Positions 36,843-45,550 of a stretch of DNA of 64,000 nucleotides are shown here, in pieces. Source of the DNA: Bacteroidales bacterium (lineage in GTDB: Bacteria; Bacteroidota; Bacteroidia; Bacteroidales; P3); contig JAGCJW010000006.1 of NCBI GenBank assembly GCA_017647785.1, forward strand, positions 1-64,000, written 5' to 3'. The notes beneath the pieces are model-generated. The model saw nothing but the letters and a program-made list of their open reading frames with translations, was not told where the DNA came from and did no database searches. Position 1 is the stretch's first letter. Each line of letters begins with the position of its first letter. Position numbers and translations under genes: made by a program.

Positions 36843-38159
36843 ATGAATAAATTGAAAATATTGTTATTGTTGCCATTGTTTCTTTTCGCATCTTGTGTTG
36901 ATGAGGAAGATACTTTGGGAATAGATTTGGTTGATGAAAATGATAAATTAAATGTAGGCTTATTGAAAGATGTAGAAATGTCTTCATCTTTCTTTAGAGA
37001 GGATTCTTTATTGACCGCAAATTACAGATATAATGTGTTGGGGGAATATAAAGATGAAAACTTTGGAGCAGTATCTTCAATTATTTTTACTCAACTTTGC
37101 TTGTCTTCTCCTGCAGAAGATTTTTCAAGTTTTGATATAGATTCAATTTGTTTAACTTTGGCATATTCTGGTGGTTATTCTAAAGATACTGCATTGCTTG
37201 CAAAAGAAATGCAGGTTTCTGTTTATGAACTTAATGAGGTAATTGATTCTACAAAGAAATATTCTTTTAGTGATGTTTCTGCAAATGCTATTCCGATATA
37301 TAGTAACTCAAGTGAAATAATAGATGTAAATAAAGATATTGTTATAGGAACAGATACTTTAGATCCTCATTTGAGGTTGAAAATAACAAATAGTGAATTT
37401 TGTCAAAAAATAAGTAGTTTTCAAGGGAATAATGATGCTTTTCAAGAGTTGATAAAAGGATTAAAAATTGTAGCAGAAAGAAAAGATAATGATGGTTTTA
37501 TGGCTTATGTAGATATGACTTCTGCTGCTACTGGTTTGACTATTTATTATGTGAAAGATGATAAAAAACAAACTTATAAGATAAATTTTCCTGAAAAAGG
37601 TAATCGATTTATGAAGTATGGATATAACTTTACTGGAACTGCAATTAATAACATCAATACAGATACTTTAGGGATTAATGGAGAATATATCTATCTTGGA
37701 AATATGGGGATAAGTATGGCTAAAATAGATATTGATGAACAAGCTTTTATGTCTTATTGGAGAGATTCGATAAACAAAGGAGTAGAAAATAATAATGTGG
37801 CAATAAATAGAGCAGTGATAGAAATTCCACTTGCAGATATGAATCCAGGACTTTTGCCAGTATTAAAAATTTTAGCATATAGGCAGTACGTCGCAAATGG
37901 AGATACAACTTTAGTCCTTATTCATGATGCACAGGTGTCAGATACTTATTATGATGGGAGATACGAGCATACAACTAATTCGTATAGAATCACTGCTACG
38001 ATGCATTTTGAAAATTACATAAATGGCAATATAGATAATCTTGATTTGTATCTTATTCCAGATGAAAGACGTTCTTCTGCAAATCGAGTGATATTGAATG
38101 GAGTAAATCATCCAACAAATCCTATTAAAATGAGAATTACTTACTCTAAACCAAAATAA
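36843..38159 (+). CDS. DUF4270 lipoprotein
   Basis: A 438-residue lipoprotein with signal LLLLPLFLFASC (Cys 18) and the DUF4270 opening EEDTLGIDLVDENDKL. This domain family is widespread in the phylum and has no assigned role. The mature protein is strand-rich with polar loops and is probably attached to the outer membrane. It follows the GT5-like gene by 11 nt and precedes the YwqK-repeat gene by 1 nt, so the three are likely one operon from the promoter at 35958. Confidence 0.88.
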   Translation: MNKLKILLLLPLFLFASCVDEEDTLGIDLVDENDKLNVGLLKDVEMSSSFFREDSLLTANYRYNVLGEYKDENFGAVSSIIFTQLCLSSPAEDFSSFDIDSICLTLAYSGGYSKDTALLAKEMQVSVYELNEVIDSTKKYSFSDVSANAIPIYSNSSEIIDVNKDIVIGTDTLDPHLRLKITNSEFCQKISSFQGNNDAFQELIKGLKIVAERKDNDGFMAYVDMTSAATGLTIYYVKDDKKQTYKINFPEKGNRFMKYGYNFTGTAINNINTDTLGINGEYIYLGNMGISMAKIDIDEQAFMSYWRDSINKGVENNNVAINRAVIEIPLADMNPGLLPVLKILAYRQYVANGDTTLVLIHDAQVSDTYYDGRYEHTTNSYRITATMHFENYINGNIDNLDLYLIPDERRSSANRVILNGVNHPTNPIKMRITYSKPK

Positions 38160-38160
38160 T

Positions 38161-39402
38161 ATGAAAAATATATTAAGTTTTTTATTAATTTTAAGTATAT
38201 CTTTAAATGTCGTATTTGCTCAAAAACCTTATGTAGAGTATTGGAGCAATTCACAAAAAGCAACAGAAGGAACACTTTCAGATAAAGGAGAAAGAATAGG
38301 TGTTTGGCGTTGGTATTATGAAAATGGTGCTTTGCAAAAAGTTGGTGAATACAATGATAAGGGCATAAAAGTTGGTGAATGGATAGATTATTATTCAAAT
38401 GGTAAAGTTCAAAAGCAAGAATTGCTTTCGGGAAAAGGAGAGTGTAAGGCTTTTTATGAAAATGGACAACTACAATATTCTTATAACGTTAAAGAAGGTC
38501 TAAAACAAGGGGAATACCAAGAGTATTATCCAGATGGTAAAAAGAAAATACAAGCTACATATAAAGACAATGAACTAGACGGTTATGCAATTTGGTTTTT
38601 CCCAAATGGAGAGAAGGATATGGAAGGTAGTTTAAAGATGGGGAAACGTGAAGGAGCATGGATTTATTATTATAGAGGTAATGGACAAAAGGGTAGTGAA
38701 GGTTCTTACTCCAATGATAAAGAAGTAGGTCGTTGGATTTACTACTATGGAACATCTGAAAAATGGAGAGAAGGAGACTATAGAAATGGATTAAGAGAAG
38801 GTTTGTGGAATACTTATTATGAAAATGGAAAATTACATCACAAAGGAAGTTATGTAGCAGGTAAAGAAGAAGGAATATGGGAAAGCTATTATGAAAATGG
38901 AGAAATCAATACAAGAGGGCGTTTTGTTTCAGGACAAATGAGTGGAAAGTGGGAGGTATTCTATACAGATGGTTCAAGGAAAACGCAAACAGATTATCAA
39001 AATGGTTTAAAGCATGGAACGGAAATATTATACGATGAAAATGGGACTATTTACCAAAAAGCTAATTACAAAGAAGGCGTTATGAATGGCCGTTGGGAAA
39101 AATATCTTGATGACATTTTGGTAGAGAATGGATTTTATATTGATGGGAAAAAAGACGGACTTTGGGTGTTCTATGCTCAAAATGGATATAAACAAAGAGA
39201 ACAAGAGTTTAAACAAGGTAAACCAAATGGCAAATGGATAGAATATTTCTCTGCGAATAAGAAATCTGCAGAAGGAGAATATGCAAATGGACAAAAGTCA
39301 GGTGTTTGGAAGAATTACGATAAGAGAGGTAATATTTTATCCGAAACAGTTTTTAAAAACGGTAAGAAAATAAAAGAAGAAATAAAGAAAAATAAACTTT
39401 AA
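38161..39402 (+). CDS. Exported MORN/YwqK-type repeat protein
   Basis: A 413-residue exported protein (signal ILSFLLILSISLNVVFAQ). The mature part is a continuous array of about 15 repeats of roughly 22-24 residues with core YYENG-x-L/I plus G-x-W-x-x-Y (GVWRWYYENG, GEWIDYYSNG, GAWIYYYRGNG, GLWNTYYENG and others). Such MORN-like hairpin arrays (the YwqK antitoxin-repeat family) form elongated beta solenoids used for binding. It lies between a DUF4270 lipoprotein and a UbiA enzyme. No toxin gene is adjacent, so the antitoxin name should not be taken literally. Confidence 0.86.
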   Translation: MKNILSFLLILSISLNVVFAQKPYVEYWSNSQKATEGTLSDKGERIGVWRWYYENGALQKVGEYNDKGIKVGEWIDYYSNGKVQKQELLSGKGECKAFYENGQLQYSYNVKEGLKQGEYQEYYPDGKKKIQATYKDNELDGYAIWFFPNGEKDMEGSLKMGKREGAWIYYYRGNGQKGSEGSYSNDKEVGRWIYYYGTSEKWREGDYRNGLREGLWNTYYENGKLHHKGSYVAGKEEGIWESYYENGEINTRGRFVSGQMSGKWEVFYTDGSRKTQTDYQNGLKHGTEILYDENGTIYQKANYKEGVMNGRWEKYLDDILVENGFYIDGKKDGLWVFYAQNGYKQREQEFKQGKPNGKWIEYFSANKKSAEGEYANGQKSGVWKNYDKRGNILSETVFKNGKKIKEEIKKNKL

Positions 39403-40343
39403 TGAAAAGTTTTCTAAATTTAATACGTTGGAAAAGCGTAATATTATGTCTTATTGCTCTTTTTGTAGTTAGGTTTTTTCTGATAGAATCATTTTATCAA
39501 ACGGTTGCGGGAGGAGTTATAAGTTCTCTCTCAATATTAGAATATATTATATTTTGTTTATCTATCCTATTGATTGTTATTGCTTCTGTCTTAATAAATG
39601 AATATTTTGATCAGGATATTGATAAAATTAATAAAGCAGAGAAGGATATCTTTATAGGGAAGTTTATTTCCGAAAAAAGAGTGCTTAATTTGTTTTATAT
39701 TCTATCAGCAATAGGAGTATTGATAGGATATATAGTGGGATATTTAAATGGCTTTTTACATTTAGGCTCATTGCTTATTGCAATTGCATGTATATCTTAT
39801 TTTTATTCTCTTAAATACAAACGACAATTTATAGTAGGTAATTTAGTAGTTGCATTTCTTTATTCAATGATAATTTTCTTGCCTATTTTGTTTGAATTAT
39901 TCTCTTTAATGAAAGTGCAACCAGAAATTTTCAAAATAATTATACATCCTTTGAAAGAACAATTATTACCAATTACTATATTATTTACTGCTATTACCTT
40001 CGTATTGACATTTATTAGAGAAGTGATTGGTGATATGCAAGATGAAGAAGGCGATAGAGAAGGAGGTTGTCGCTCTTTTGCAATTGTTCTAGGAGAGAAA
40101 AAAACAAAATATATAGTAATTGCTGTTACATTACTTCTTATTCCTTTAATATATTTTCTGTTTTATTATTATGAAAGTTATGTTTCTTTTCTTATAGTTG
40201 CTTTGATTATTTACATTCCTCTAATCTTCTTTTTGAAGGAATTGAGAAAAGCAAAAGCTATTCAAGACTATGGATTTCTTTCAGAGTTATTAAAGATGGT
40301 TTACGTTTCTTGTTTGTTTGCAATAACCATGTTAAAATTCTAA
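39402..40343 (+). CDS. UbiA-family prenyltransferase
   Basis: A 313-residue inner-membrane enzyme with about eight or nine helices. The first Asp-rich site is NEYFDQDIDKINK (about 65-77) and the second is IGDMQDEEGDREG (about 205-217), the two metal-binding motifs of UbiA enzymes. It resembles the geranylgeranylglycerol-phosphate/polyprenyl transferase branch annotated in Bacteroidetes, but the acceptor is not certain. The start overlaps the upstream stop by one base. maf follows after 6 nt, a common pairing in the phylum. Confidence 0.85.
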   Translation: MKSFLNLIRWKSVILCLIALFVVRFFLIESFYQTVAGGVISSLSILEYIIFCLSILLIVIASVLINEYFDQDIDKINKAEKDIFIGKFISEKRVLNLFYILSAIGVLIGYIVGYLNGFLHLGSLLIAIACISYFYSLKYKRQFIVGNLVVAFLYSMIIFLPILFELFSLMKVQPEIFKIIIHPLKEQLLPITILFTAITFVLTFIREVIGDMQDEEGDREGGCRSFAIVLGEKKTKYIVIAVTLLLIPLIYFLFYYYESYVSFLIVALIIYIPLIFFLKELRKAKAIQDYGFLSELLKMVYVSCLFAITMLKF

Positions 40344-40349
40344 CGATTT

Positions 40350-40937
40350 ATGTCTTTATCTGATTTGCTTTCTACAAAGATAATATTGGCTTCTAAGTCT
40401 CCAAGAAGGAAACAATTGCTGGAACAAATGGGATTTGAAGTTGAGGTAGAAACAATAGATGTCAATGAGGATTACCCTAAAGATATTGATATAAATTTTG
40501 TTGCTGAATATTTGGCAATTAAGAAATCAGAAAATTATACAAAAAAAATAGATGATAATTCCATTCTTGTGACTTCTGATACTATCGTTATTGTAGATAG
40601 AATTATTTTGGGAAAACCTAAAGATGAGGTTCAAGCAAAGCAATATTTGAATTTATTATCCTCAAAAACTCATAAAGTTATTACGGCTTGTTGTTTAAAA
40701 ACAAATAAAAAAGTCAAACATTTTTCTGTTTCAAGTATCGTTAAATTTAAGTCTTTAACAAAGGAAGAAATAGAGTACTATGTCAAGAATTTTAAACCTT
40801 ACGATAAAGCAGGAGCTTACGGAATACAAGAATGGATAGGGACTATAGGGATAGAATCTATAGAAGGTGATTATTATAATATTGTTGGATTTCCTTGTAA
40901 TAAGTTTTTCGAATTTGCAAAAGAAATCATATCTTGA
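40350..40937 (+). CDS. maf: Maf-family nucleotide pyrophosphatase
   Basis: Cytoplasmic house-cleaning enzyme that hydrolyses dTTP, UTP or modified nucleotides. The 195-residue protein has the signature IILASKSPRRKQLLEQMG at the N-terminus, SDTIVIVDRIILGKP with the catalytic Asp, and AGAYGIQEWIG near the C-terminus, all Maf hallmarks. Length is normal. It follows the UbiA gene by 6 nt and is the last gene of its run. Specificity (YhdE-like or YceF-like) is not determined. Confidence 0.93.
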   Translation: MSLSDLLSTKIILASKSPRRKQLLEQMGFEVEVETIDVNEDYPKDIDINFVAEYLAIKKSENYTKKIDDNSILVTSDTIVIVDRIILGKPKDEVQAKQYLNLLSSKTHKVITACCLKTNKKVKHFSVSSIVKFKSLTKEEIEYYVKNFKPYDKAGAYGIQEWIGTIGIESIEGDYYNIVGFPCNKFFEFAKEIIS

Positions 40938-41007
40938 TATTGCGTGGATAAGAGTTAATAAAACGCCATTCTACAAGAATAAAACAAAGACTTAATATTT
41001 TAAAATC

Positions 41008-41025
41008 AAGAAAAAAATTTTTCTT
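41008..41025 (+). terminator. Possible weak terminator after maf
   Basis: A short A/T-only inverted repeat (AAGAAAAA/TTTTTCTT), 71 nt after the maf stop. It contains the TCAAGAA sequence seen in stronger terminators but lacks GC pairs, so stability is low. Confidence 0.35.
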
Positions 41026-41074
41026 TTCAAGAAAGAATTTCCTTAAATAAACATTCGGTTTACATTATTTTTAA

Positions 41075-41082
41075 TATCTTTG
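41075..41082 (+). promoter_or_regulatory. -7 box of lptB promoter
   Basis: TATCTTTG, 20 nt before ATG 41103. An in-frame GTG at 41082 overlaps the box itself and cannot be the start, which fixes the start at 41103. Confidence 0.6.
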
Positions 41083-41102
41083 TGCAGATAAAAGCAGATA
41101 AA

Positions 41103-41828
41103 ATGAAGTTGTACACAGAAAATATTGTAAAAAAATACAAGAAAAGAACGGTTGTGAAAGGTGTTTCAATAGAAGTTTCTATGGGGGAAATAGTTGGGTT
41201 ATTGGGGCCTAACGGAGCAGGAAAGACAACTACGTTTTATATGATGACAGGTTTAATAAAGCCATATTCTGGTAAAGTCTTTTTAGATGGAAAAGATATT
41301 ACCGATATGCCTATGTATAAAAGGGCGCAAGAAGGAGTAGGATATCTTGCTCAAGAAGCATCTGTTTTTAGAACATTGTCTGTGGAAGATAATATAATGT
41401 CAATATTAGAATTCAATAATAAACTTTCCAAGAAAGAAAAAGAAATGAAAATGGAAGAGTTATTAGAGGAATTTAGTTTGACACATATAAGAAAAAGTAA
41501 GGGAATACAACTTTCGGGAGGCGAAAGACGAAGAACAGAAATTGCAAGAGCATTAGCGGCAGATCCTAAATTTATATTATTAGATGAACCTTTTGCAGGA
41601 GTAGACCCAATTGCAGTACAAGATATTCAAAATATAGTAAAAGGATTAAAAGATAAAAATATAGGAGTATTGATAACGGATCACAATGTTCACGAAACTT
41701 TATCAATAACTGATAGAGCTTATCTGTTGATAGAGGGTAATGTATTTAAATATGGAACACCTCAAGAATTAGCAAATGATGAGCAAGTTAGAAAAAAATA
41801 TTTAGGAGATAATTTTGAGTTAAGGTAA
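41103..41828 (+). CDS. lptB: LPS export ABC transporter ATP-binding protein LptB
   Basis: ATPase of the LptB2FG complex that extracts lipopolysaccharide from the inner membrane. The 241-residue protein begins [12 protein letters not shown] and shows Walker [11 protein letters not shown], the Q-loop region YLAQEASVF, signature [15 protein letters not shown], Walker [14 protein letters not shown] and the H-loop ITDHNVHET. The DHNV sequence is typical of LptB. A partner, LptC, is at 30618. It heads a run of envelope genes (deacetylase, hldD, kdsC, rlpA). Confidence 0.95.
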   Translation: MKLYTENIVKKYKKRTVVKGVSIEVSMGEIVGLLGPNGAGKTTTFYMMTGLIKPYSGKVFLDGKDITDMPMYKRAQEGVGYLAQEASVFRTLSVEDNIMSILEFNNKLSKKEKEMKMEELLEEFSLTHIRKSKGIQLSGGERRRTEIARALAADPKFILLDEPFAGVDPIAVQDIQNIVKGLKDKNIGVLITDHNVHETLSITDRAYLLIEGNVFKYGTPQELANDEQVRKKYLGDNFELR

Positions 41829-41833
41829 GAGAT

Positions 41834-43144
41834 ATGTTGTTGGTTTATGTAGATAAATTAACTAATAGATTAGGCTATACTTTAAATTTAGTATTTAAAG
41901 AACTATTGTCTGTGAAATATTCCATCACAATAGACAAGGGATATTTTCTTGAATACGAAGGACCTAAGTTAAATTATTCTACAAAACCTATTGCCGATGA
42001 ACTATTCCTATTTAGTTCTTCTCTTTTGTTTCAAACCATAATAGAAATGGTAGAAATAGATTATTTTGAAAAAGAGGGGGTGCCATACTTATTCAAAACT
42101 TATACAAAAGAATCAATATGTGATTTTGATGTTTTTGCAGCATGTTTCTATTTGGTATCACGATATGAAGAGTATCTGCCGTATATAAAGGATGTTCATT
42201 CGCGTTTTAAAGTAGAAGATAGTTTAGCATACAAAAAAGGCTTTTTGAAAAAACCTGTAGTTAATATATGGGTTAATGAATTGAAAGCTAGGTTATTAAA
42301 TAAATATCCTGCGATTTTCACTCAACATAAAGAGTATTCTTATTTAAACACTATAGATGTTGATTCTGCATATTCTTATACATGCAAAGGATTTACAAGA
42401 AATACTTTAGGATTTTGTAGAGATTTGTTAAAAGGGCAAATAAGTCTTTGTATGGAAAGAATAAAAGTTCTTCTTAAAATAGAAAAAGACCCGTACGACA
42501 CGTTTGATTATATAATTGAATTGATTGAAAAACATAAAGTTAATACAATATTCTTTATTCTATATGGTCAATATGGGAAGTATGATAAAAATATAAGTCC
42601 ATACAATAACAAATTTCGAATATTAGTCAAAACCTTATGTGATTATGGTAAGGTTGGTGTACATCCTTCGTATGAATGTTTTGAATATCCACAAATGCTT
42701 AATTCTCAAATAAAAATGCTAAAAGAGACTTTGCATAAACCAATACAAAGAGCTCGTTATCACTACTTAAGATTTAGATTGCCTGAAGGATATAGAAACT
42801 TGATGAATACCAATACTATAGAAGATGATTTCTCTATGGGATATTCAGATAACATAGGTTTTAGAGCTGGAATTTGCAATAGTTTTAATTTTTATGATTT
42901 AGCATTAGACTATGAAACGAAGTTAAGGATACATCCTTTTGCTTATATGGATGTGGCTTTAAAAAATGGACTAAAATTATCTCCGCAACAAGCACTAATA
43001 GAAATAAAAACTATTATTGAAGAGGTAAGAAAGGTTAATGGAGAAATGATAAGTATATGGCATAACGAAAGTTTGTCTGATAAAAGAGAGTGGTTGGGTT
43101 GGAGAGATATTTATGAAAAAGCAATAGAATATAGTCTTAATTAA
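41834..43144 (+). CDS. Polysaccharide deacetylase family protein with DUF7033-like N-domain
   Basis: A 436-residue protein. The C-terminal two thirds show a polysaccharide-deacetylase NodB fold: LNTIDVDSAYSY (about 173-184, in place of TFDD/TFDID, with Asp as metal ligand candidate), a GVHPSYEC segment with the second metal-site His, and a SIWHNES near the end. The N-terminal 150 residues match the domain found in front of this fold in Bacteroidetes proteins. No signal peptide is apparent. It is located between lptB and hldD, so a role in lipopolysaccharide or peptidoglycan trimming is likely but unproven. Confidence 0.82.
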   Translation: MLLVYVDKLTNRLGYTLNLVFKELLSVKYSITIDKGYFLEYEGPKLNYSTKPIADELFLFSSSLLFQTIIEMVEIDYFEKEGVPYLFKTYTKESICDFDVFAACFYLVSRYEEYLPYIKDVHSRFKVEDSLAYKKGFLKKPVVNIWVNELKARLLNKYPAIFTQHKEYSYLNTIDVDSAYSYTCKGFTRNTLGFCRDLLKGQISLCMERIKVLLKIEKDPYDTFDYIIELIEKHKVNTIFFILYGQYGKYDKNISPYNNKFRILVKTLCDYGKVGVHPSYECFEYPQMLNSQIKMLKETLHKPIQRARYHYLRFRLPEGYRNLMNTNTIEDDFSMGYSDNIGFRAGICNSFNFYDLALDYETKLRIHPFAYMDVALKNGLKLSPQQALIEIKTIIEEVRKVNGEMISIWHNESLSDKREWLGWRDIYEKAIEYSLN

Positions 43145-43151
43145 AAATAAT

Positions 43152-44117
43152 ATGATAGTACTTACAGGAGCCGCAGGTTTTATAGGAAGTTGTATGCTTT
43201 GTAAATTAAATAACGAGCAAATAACAGATATAGTTATTGTTGATGATTTTTCCAAAATAGAGAAAATAAATAACTATATAAACTCAAAGTTTTCTTTTAA
43301 AATAGACCGTAAAGACTTTATTCAATGGTTTAAAGATAATGCAAAAAATATAGAAGGAGTATATCATTTAGGAGCAAGAACTGATACAACAGAATTTAAT
43401 TGGGATATATTTGAAGAATTAAATCTTGGATATACAAAAAGCATTTGGGAGATATGTGCATATAATGATATTCCAATGGTATATGCCTCTTCTGCAGCAA
43501 CCTATGGAGGAGGAGAGAATGGTTATGATGATAATTTAGGTATAATAAACAAATTACAGCCACTGAATCCTTATGGACGTTCAAAACATGAATTTGATTT
43601 ATGGGCGATAGCTCAAACTAAAAAACCTCCATTTTGGGCAGGCTTGAAATTCTTTAATGTTTATGGTCCTAATGAATACCATAAAGGAAGAATGGCGTCT
43701 GTTATCTTCCATTCTTATAATCAAATAATGAACAATGGTCAAGTGAAACTTTTCCGTTCTCATAAAGAAGGTTATAAAGATGGTTGGCAAATGCGAGATT
43801 TTATTTATGTAAAAGACATTGTTGATGTGTTGTTCTTCTTAATGCAAGAAAAACCAAAAAGTGATATATATAACCTTGGCTCAGGAACAGCGAGAAGCTT
43901 TTATGATTTAGCTGCAGCAACATTTTCTGCAATGAATAGAGAAGAAAATATAGAATACATAGATATACCAATTGATATAAGAGATAAATATCAATATTAT
44001 ACAGAAGCAAATATGCAAAAACTAATATCTGTTGGATATAAATCTAGATTCCATTCTTTAGAAGAAGGAGTTAAAGATTATGTGCAAAATTATTTAATGA
44101 AACAATCTTATTTTTAG
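43152..44117 (+). CDS. hldD: ADP-L-glycero-D-manno-heptose 6-epimerase
   Basis: Makes ADP-L-glycero-D-manno-heptose for the LPS inner core by epimerising at C6. The 321-residue short-chain dehydrogenase has the NAD(P)-binding GAAGFIGS (about 6-13), VYHLGARTDTTE, the catalytic ASSAATYG and YGRSK (Tyr-x3-Lys), FNVYGPNEYHKGRMASV and MRDFIYVKD, which together identify HldD. It indicates that the cell has heptose in its LPS. It is followed 2 nt later by kdsC. Confidence 0.94.
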   Translation: MIVLTGAAGFIGSCMLCKLNNEQITDIVIVDDFSKIEKINNYINSKFSFKIDRKDFIQWFKDNAKNIEGVYHLGARTDTTEFNWDIFEELNLGYTKSIWEICAYNDIPMVYASSAATYGGGENGYDDNLGIINKLQPLNPYGRSKHEFDLWAIAQTKKPPFWAGLKFFNVYGPNEYHKGRMASVIFHSYNQIMNNGQVKLFRSHKEGYKDGWQMRDFIYVKDIVDVLFFLMQEKPKSDIYNLGSGTARSFYDLAAATFSAMNREENIEYIDIPIDIRDKYQYYTEANMQKLISVGYKSRFHSLEEGVKDYVQNYLMKQSYF

Positions 44118-44119
44118 AT

Positions 44120-44638
44120 ATGAATTATAAATCTAAATTACATGAAATCAAAGCTTTCGTATTTGATTACGATGGCGTAATAAGCGATGGCAATATATGG
44201 ACTGCTAATGATGAAATAATAATTCGTAGTGGAAATGTAAAAGATGGGTATGCAATACAATATGCTATAAGAAAAGGCTATGTTGTTGCGGTGATTTCAG
44301 GAGGAAAAGGTAGTAGTATTGCATCTCGTATGGCCATGTTAGGTGTTAAAGATGTCTATTTAGGTTCACATAGGAAAAAAGAAATATTTGAGAAATTTTT
44401 AGAAGACAAACAGTTAAAAGCAAGCGAGGTCCTATATATGGGAGATGATATTCCCGACTATGATGTTATGAAAATGGTAGGAGTATCTACTTGCCCTGCT
44501 GATGCAGCTGAAGAAATTAAACTTGTTGCAGACTATATTTCTCATAGACCAGGGGGAAGTGGGTGTGTAAGAGATGTTATAGAACAAGTTATGAAGTTAC
44601 AAAATAAATGGTTTGACGAAGACGCAAAATCGTGGTAA
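44120..44638 (+). CDS. kdsC: KDO-8-phosphate phosphatase (KdsC-like HAD)
   Basis: Removes phosphate from KDO-8-phosphate in LPS core synthesis. The 172-residue HAD protein without a cap domain has motif I FDYDGVISDG (nucleophile D16, acid D18), ISGGKGS (motif II Ser), the KKEIF segment (motif III Lys) and MGDDIPDYDVM (motif IV acids). The C-terminal SHRPGGSGCVRDVIE is typical of KdsC. Compared with the usual FDVDGVLTDG the motif I is slightly changed but all catalytic groups remain. The stop overlaps the rlpA start by 7 nt. Confidence 0.92.
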   Translation: MNYKSKLHEIKAFVFDYDGVISDGNIWTANDEIIIRSGNVKDGYAIQYAIRKGYVVAVISGGKGSSIASRMAMLGVKDVYLGSHRKKEIFEKFLEDKQLKASEVLYMGDDIPDYDVMKMVGVSTCPADAAEEIKLVADYISHRPGGSGCVRDVIEQVMKLQNKWFDEDAKSW

Positions 44639-45375
44639 GATTAAAAAAAATATTATCAACTATATTATTAGTAGTTTGCTTTGTTAGTTCGTGGCAATGT
44701 GTATTTGCACAATCTATACAGCCTTTTGAATGCAGAGCAACCTACTATCATAATATGTTTGAAAATAGAAAAACTTCTTCGGGAGAAATCTTCTCTCAAA
44801 AGAAGTATACAGCAGCACATAAAACGATTCCGTTAAATACTTTAGTAAAAGTTACTAATTTAAGTAATGGACGTTCTGTTTTGGTTAAAGTAAATGATAG
44901 ATGTCCTAAAAAAGGAGTTATAGATTTGTCTTATATCGCCGCAAAGCAAATTCTTTTACATAAAACAGGTACTGCAAGAGTAAGAGTAGAGGTAATGGAA
45001 GACGAGTATTTTGAAATTTTTGATGAACAAGAATTATTGTTTGAAGTACTTGATAAACTAAAAGCAGATGATAAGATTCGCAATCATCAGTTTGATTCAC
45101 TTCTTTATTCAAGAAAAAACAAATACGAAGAAATATTTGCGTTTAATTTTTATGTTAGAATATGTTCAGTAGAAAAAGAAGAAGATTCTGAATTAATACA
45201 ACAACAATTGCCCGAAAATTTAAAAAACAAAGTATTGATGGAAAAAGTTCTTAATGCAGGCTATTATAATGTAAATATTGGACCGTTTTTGTCTATAAAA
45301 TTAGCAGAAGATGCATTGAATGAGTTAAAAAATACATATAAATCTGCTTATATTGTTAAAAAGAAAGAAAAATGA
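44632..45375 (+). CDS. RlpA-like double-psi beta-barrel protein
   Basis: A 247-residue exported protein. GTG 44632 is the only reasonable start and overlaps kdsC by 7 nt; the signal peptide is ILSTILLVVCFVSSWQCVFAQ-like (quoted in part). Residues 30-115 are an RlpA/DPBB domain (CRATYYHNMFENRKTSSGE, TAAHKTIPLNTLVKVTN, VKVNDRCPKKGVIDLS), as in septal lytic transglycosylases. The C-terminal 80 residues (FYVRICSVEKEE to the end) resemble a degenerate SPOR-type domain. It probably acts on peptidoglycan in the periplasm. Confidence 0.85.
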   Translation: MVRLKKILSTILLVVCFVSSWQCVFAQSIQPFECRATYYHNMFENRKTSSGEIFSQKKYTAAHKTIPLNTLVKVTNLSNGRSVLVKVNDRCPKKGVIDLSYIAAKQILLHKTGTARVRVEVMEDEYFEIFDEQELLFEVLDKLKADDKIRNHQFDSLLYSRKNKYEEIFAFNFYVRICSVEKEEDSELIQQQLPENLKNKVLMEKVLNAGYYNVNIGPFLSIKLAEDALNELKNTYKSAYIVKKKEK

Positions 45376-45476
45376 AATATAAGATAAATACTTTATTATC
45401 AATATTTAATATTAAATTAAAAAAATAGTTTTTAACAAAAAAATGATTAAAACTTCTTTTTTATAAAGTTTTTTTT

Positions 45477-45484
45477 TACTTTTG
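45477..45484 (+). promoter_or_regulatory. -7 box of the T9SS operon promoter
   Basis: TACTTTTG, 66 nt before porP-like start; exact to TAnnTTTG. The leader (45490-45550) contains no clear hairpin. Confidence 0.6.
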
Positions 45485-45550
45485 CACGACTGCTTTTTGA
45501 CTAAATAGGGGTTATCAAAAGTAGAAGAGTAATAAAATAGGTAGAGTATA

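Noticed and set aside
38161-39402. Toxin-antitoxin locus around the YwqK-repeat protein
   Set aside because: The protein is exported and no toxin-like gene is adjacent.
41082-41102. GTG start for lptB
   Set aside because: It overlaps the promoter -7 box; ATG 41103 matches the family N-terminus.
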